A stretch of DNA of 64,000 nucleotides. Origin: Telmatactis stephensoni. Taxonomy: Eukaryota; Cnidaria; Anthozoa; Actiniaria; Isophelliidae. Of the stretch, positions 63,398 through 64,000 are shown piece after piece. The number at the start of each line of letters is the position of its first letter. Within the stretch, counting starts at the first letter, position 1. The stretch is from NCBI GenBank assembly GCA_029948255.1, contig JALIZF010001585.1, positions 186,001-250,000 of the forward strand, read 5' to 3'. The translations under genes and the position numbers were made by a program. The notes beneath the pieces are model-generated. The model made no database searches. It was given only the letters and a program-made list of their open reading frames with translations, and was not told the DNA's origin.

Positions 63398-64000
63398 ATG
63401 AATTCTGAGGGAAGTGAAGAAATTGAAGAAGTAATAAGGAATAACCCCATGAATACAGACGGAAGAATCAAAGGTTAGTCCATTTGGTAATAGCTAACAA
63501 GCAAGCTTAATTGAAAGAAATACATTTTCTAAAAACTGCACATTGGATCAGATGACTGATTAATTTGGCATTTCTTTGTAGAAGCGATGACATCAACCTA
63601 TAAAACCGCCAAGAAAAGAAACGAAGAGCCGAACATGGAAACGAATTAAGAAGAATATAAAAAGAAGCAGCAAAAACTTCAACGGCTGGATAGGGTTATA
63701 TAAGTTACACTAAGTACTTTTCACTTGATGAAAGCCCTGTTGTTTCGCGTGCCGAACATGCATACAGGCCATTTAGCCTCCTAATTAGTCGGCAAAACTT
63801 CAGTAAAAGGTAACGGATGTAGATCAGGGTTATTTTAACAAATTCTCTACTCTACCATCACTTGCAATGTGTATTTTTTTACTTATTTCCTGTTCTGTTA
63901 TTTTTTGGCAGAAACTGAAAAGAAGAATTCAAAGTCTAAACGCTTTGGAGAGCTAGAGGAACAGACAAAGCTAAAGCGCTTCAATCAGTTCTGACGACTC
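63398..64000 (+). CDS. Possible small exons at the window edge, product unknown
   Basis: ATG at 63398 opens MNSEGSEEIEEVIRNNPMNT and ends at AAAG|GTTAGT (63472). Later candidates begin after TTTGTAG (~63581) and TTGGCAG (~63911); the latter reads ETEKKNSKSKRFGELEEQTK and ends with a TGA at ~63993. The phases were not all reconciled. Low confidence. Confidence 0.25.

Overview
This is eukaryotic, intron-containing, AT-rich DNA. GT-AG introns with matching phases, long (TAA)n microsatellites, R2/R4-type LINEs, CACTA-, P- and Mutator-like transposases, a BEL/Pao element and a 2A-plus-OTU open reading frame all point to a metazoan. By analogy with the families present I infer a cnidarian (coral or sea anemone); no host marker gene proves this.

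Layout. (1) 1-7.7 kb: a CACTA-type transposase exon with a decayed copy of its own 3' end, then a divergent pair of spliced genes, a 3-exon protein kinase (minus) and a 5-exon coiled-coil gene (plus), sharing a 436-bp intergenic region. (2) 8.7-15.7 kb: a 1.1-kb foldback element inserted into a minisatellite that, with internal inverted repeats, brackets a 7-exon transposase-like gene; I read this as one large unclassified DNA transposon. (3) 15.7-17.7 kb: mostly uninterpretable. (4) 17.7-46.4 kb: a chain of at least a dozen non-LTR retrotransposon pieces, from several lineages that carry a C-terminal CCHC knuckle and a restriction-like endonuclease. Nearly every junction is a (TAA)n tract. 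Inside it lie a truncated SWIM/YqaJ-type gene (32.5-34.3 kb) and two Helitron-type 3' ends (31.6-32.1 kb). (5) 46.4-54.8 kb: a BEL/Pao retrotransposon on the minus strand, with 224-bp LTRs differing at about 3 positions. (6) 54.8-57.6 kb: a decayed Helitron-type polyprotein (2A peptide, OTU protease, DUF6570-like region) cut by a 415-bp insertion with an 8-bp target duplication. (7) 57.6-64 kb: a Mutator-like transposase fragment, a P-element-like transposase pseudogene followed by a dense array of short motifs, and little else.

The most interesting signals are: an HDV-like ribozyme fold exactly at the 5' end of one LINE (30680-30748); a 3' UTR stem-loop shared by LINE lineages whose proteins are clearly different; TAA tracts acting as repeated landing sites; the 2A-OTU arrangement; and the undescribed transposon at 9.8-15.7 kb.

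Several open reading frames begin at GTG or TTG only because they open at exon edges; the starts given here were chosen from splice sites and ATG codons. All homology statements come from recognising motifs by eye, without database searches.
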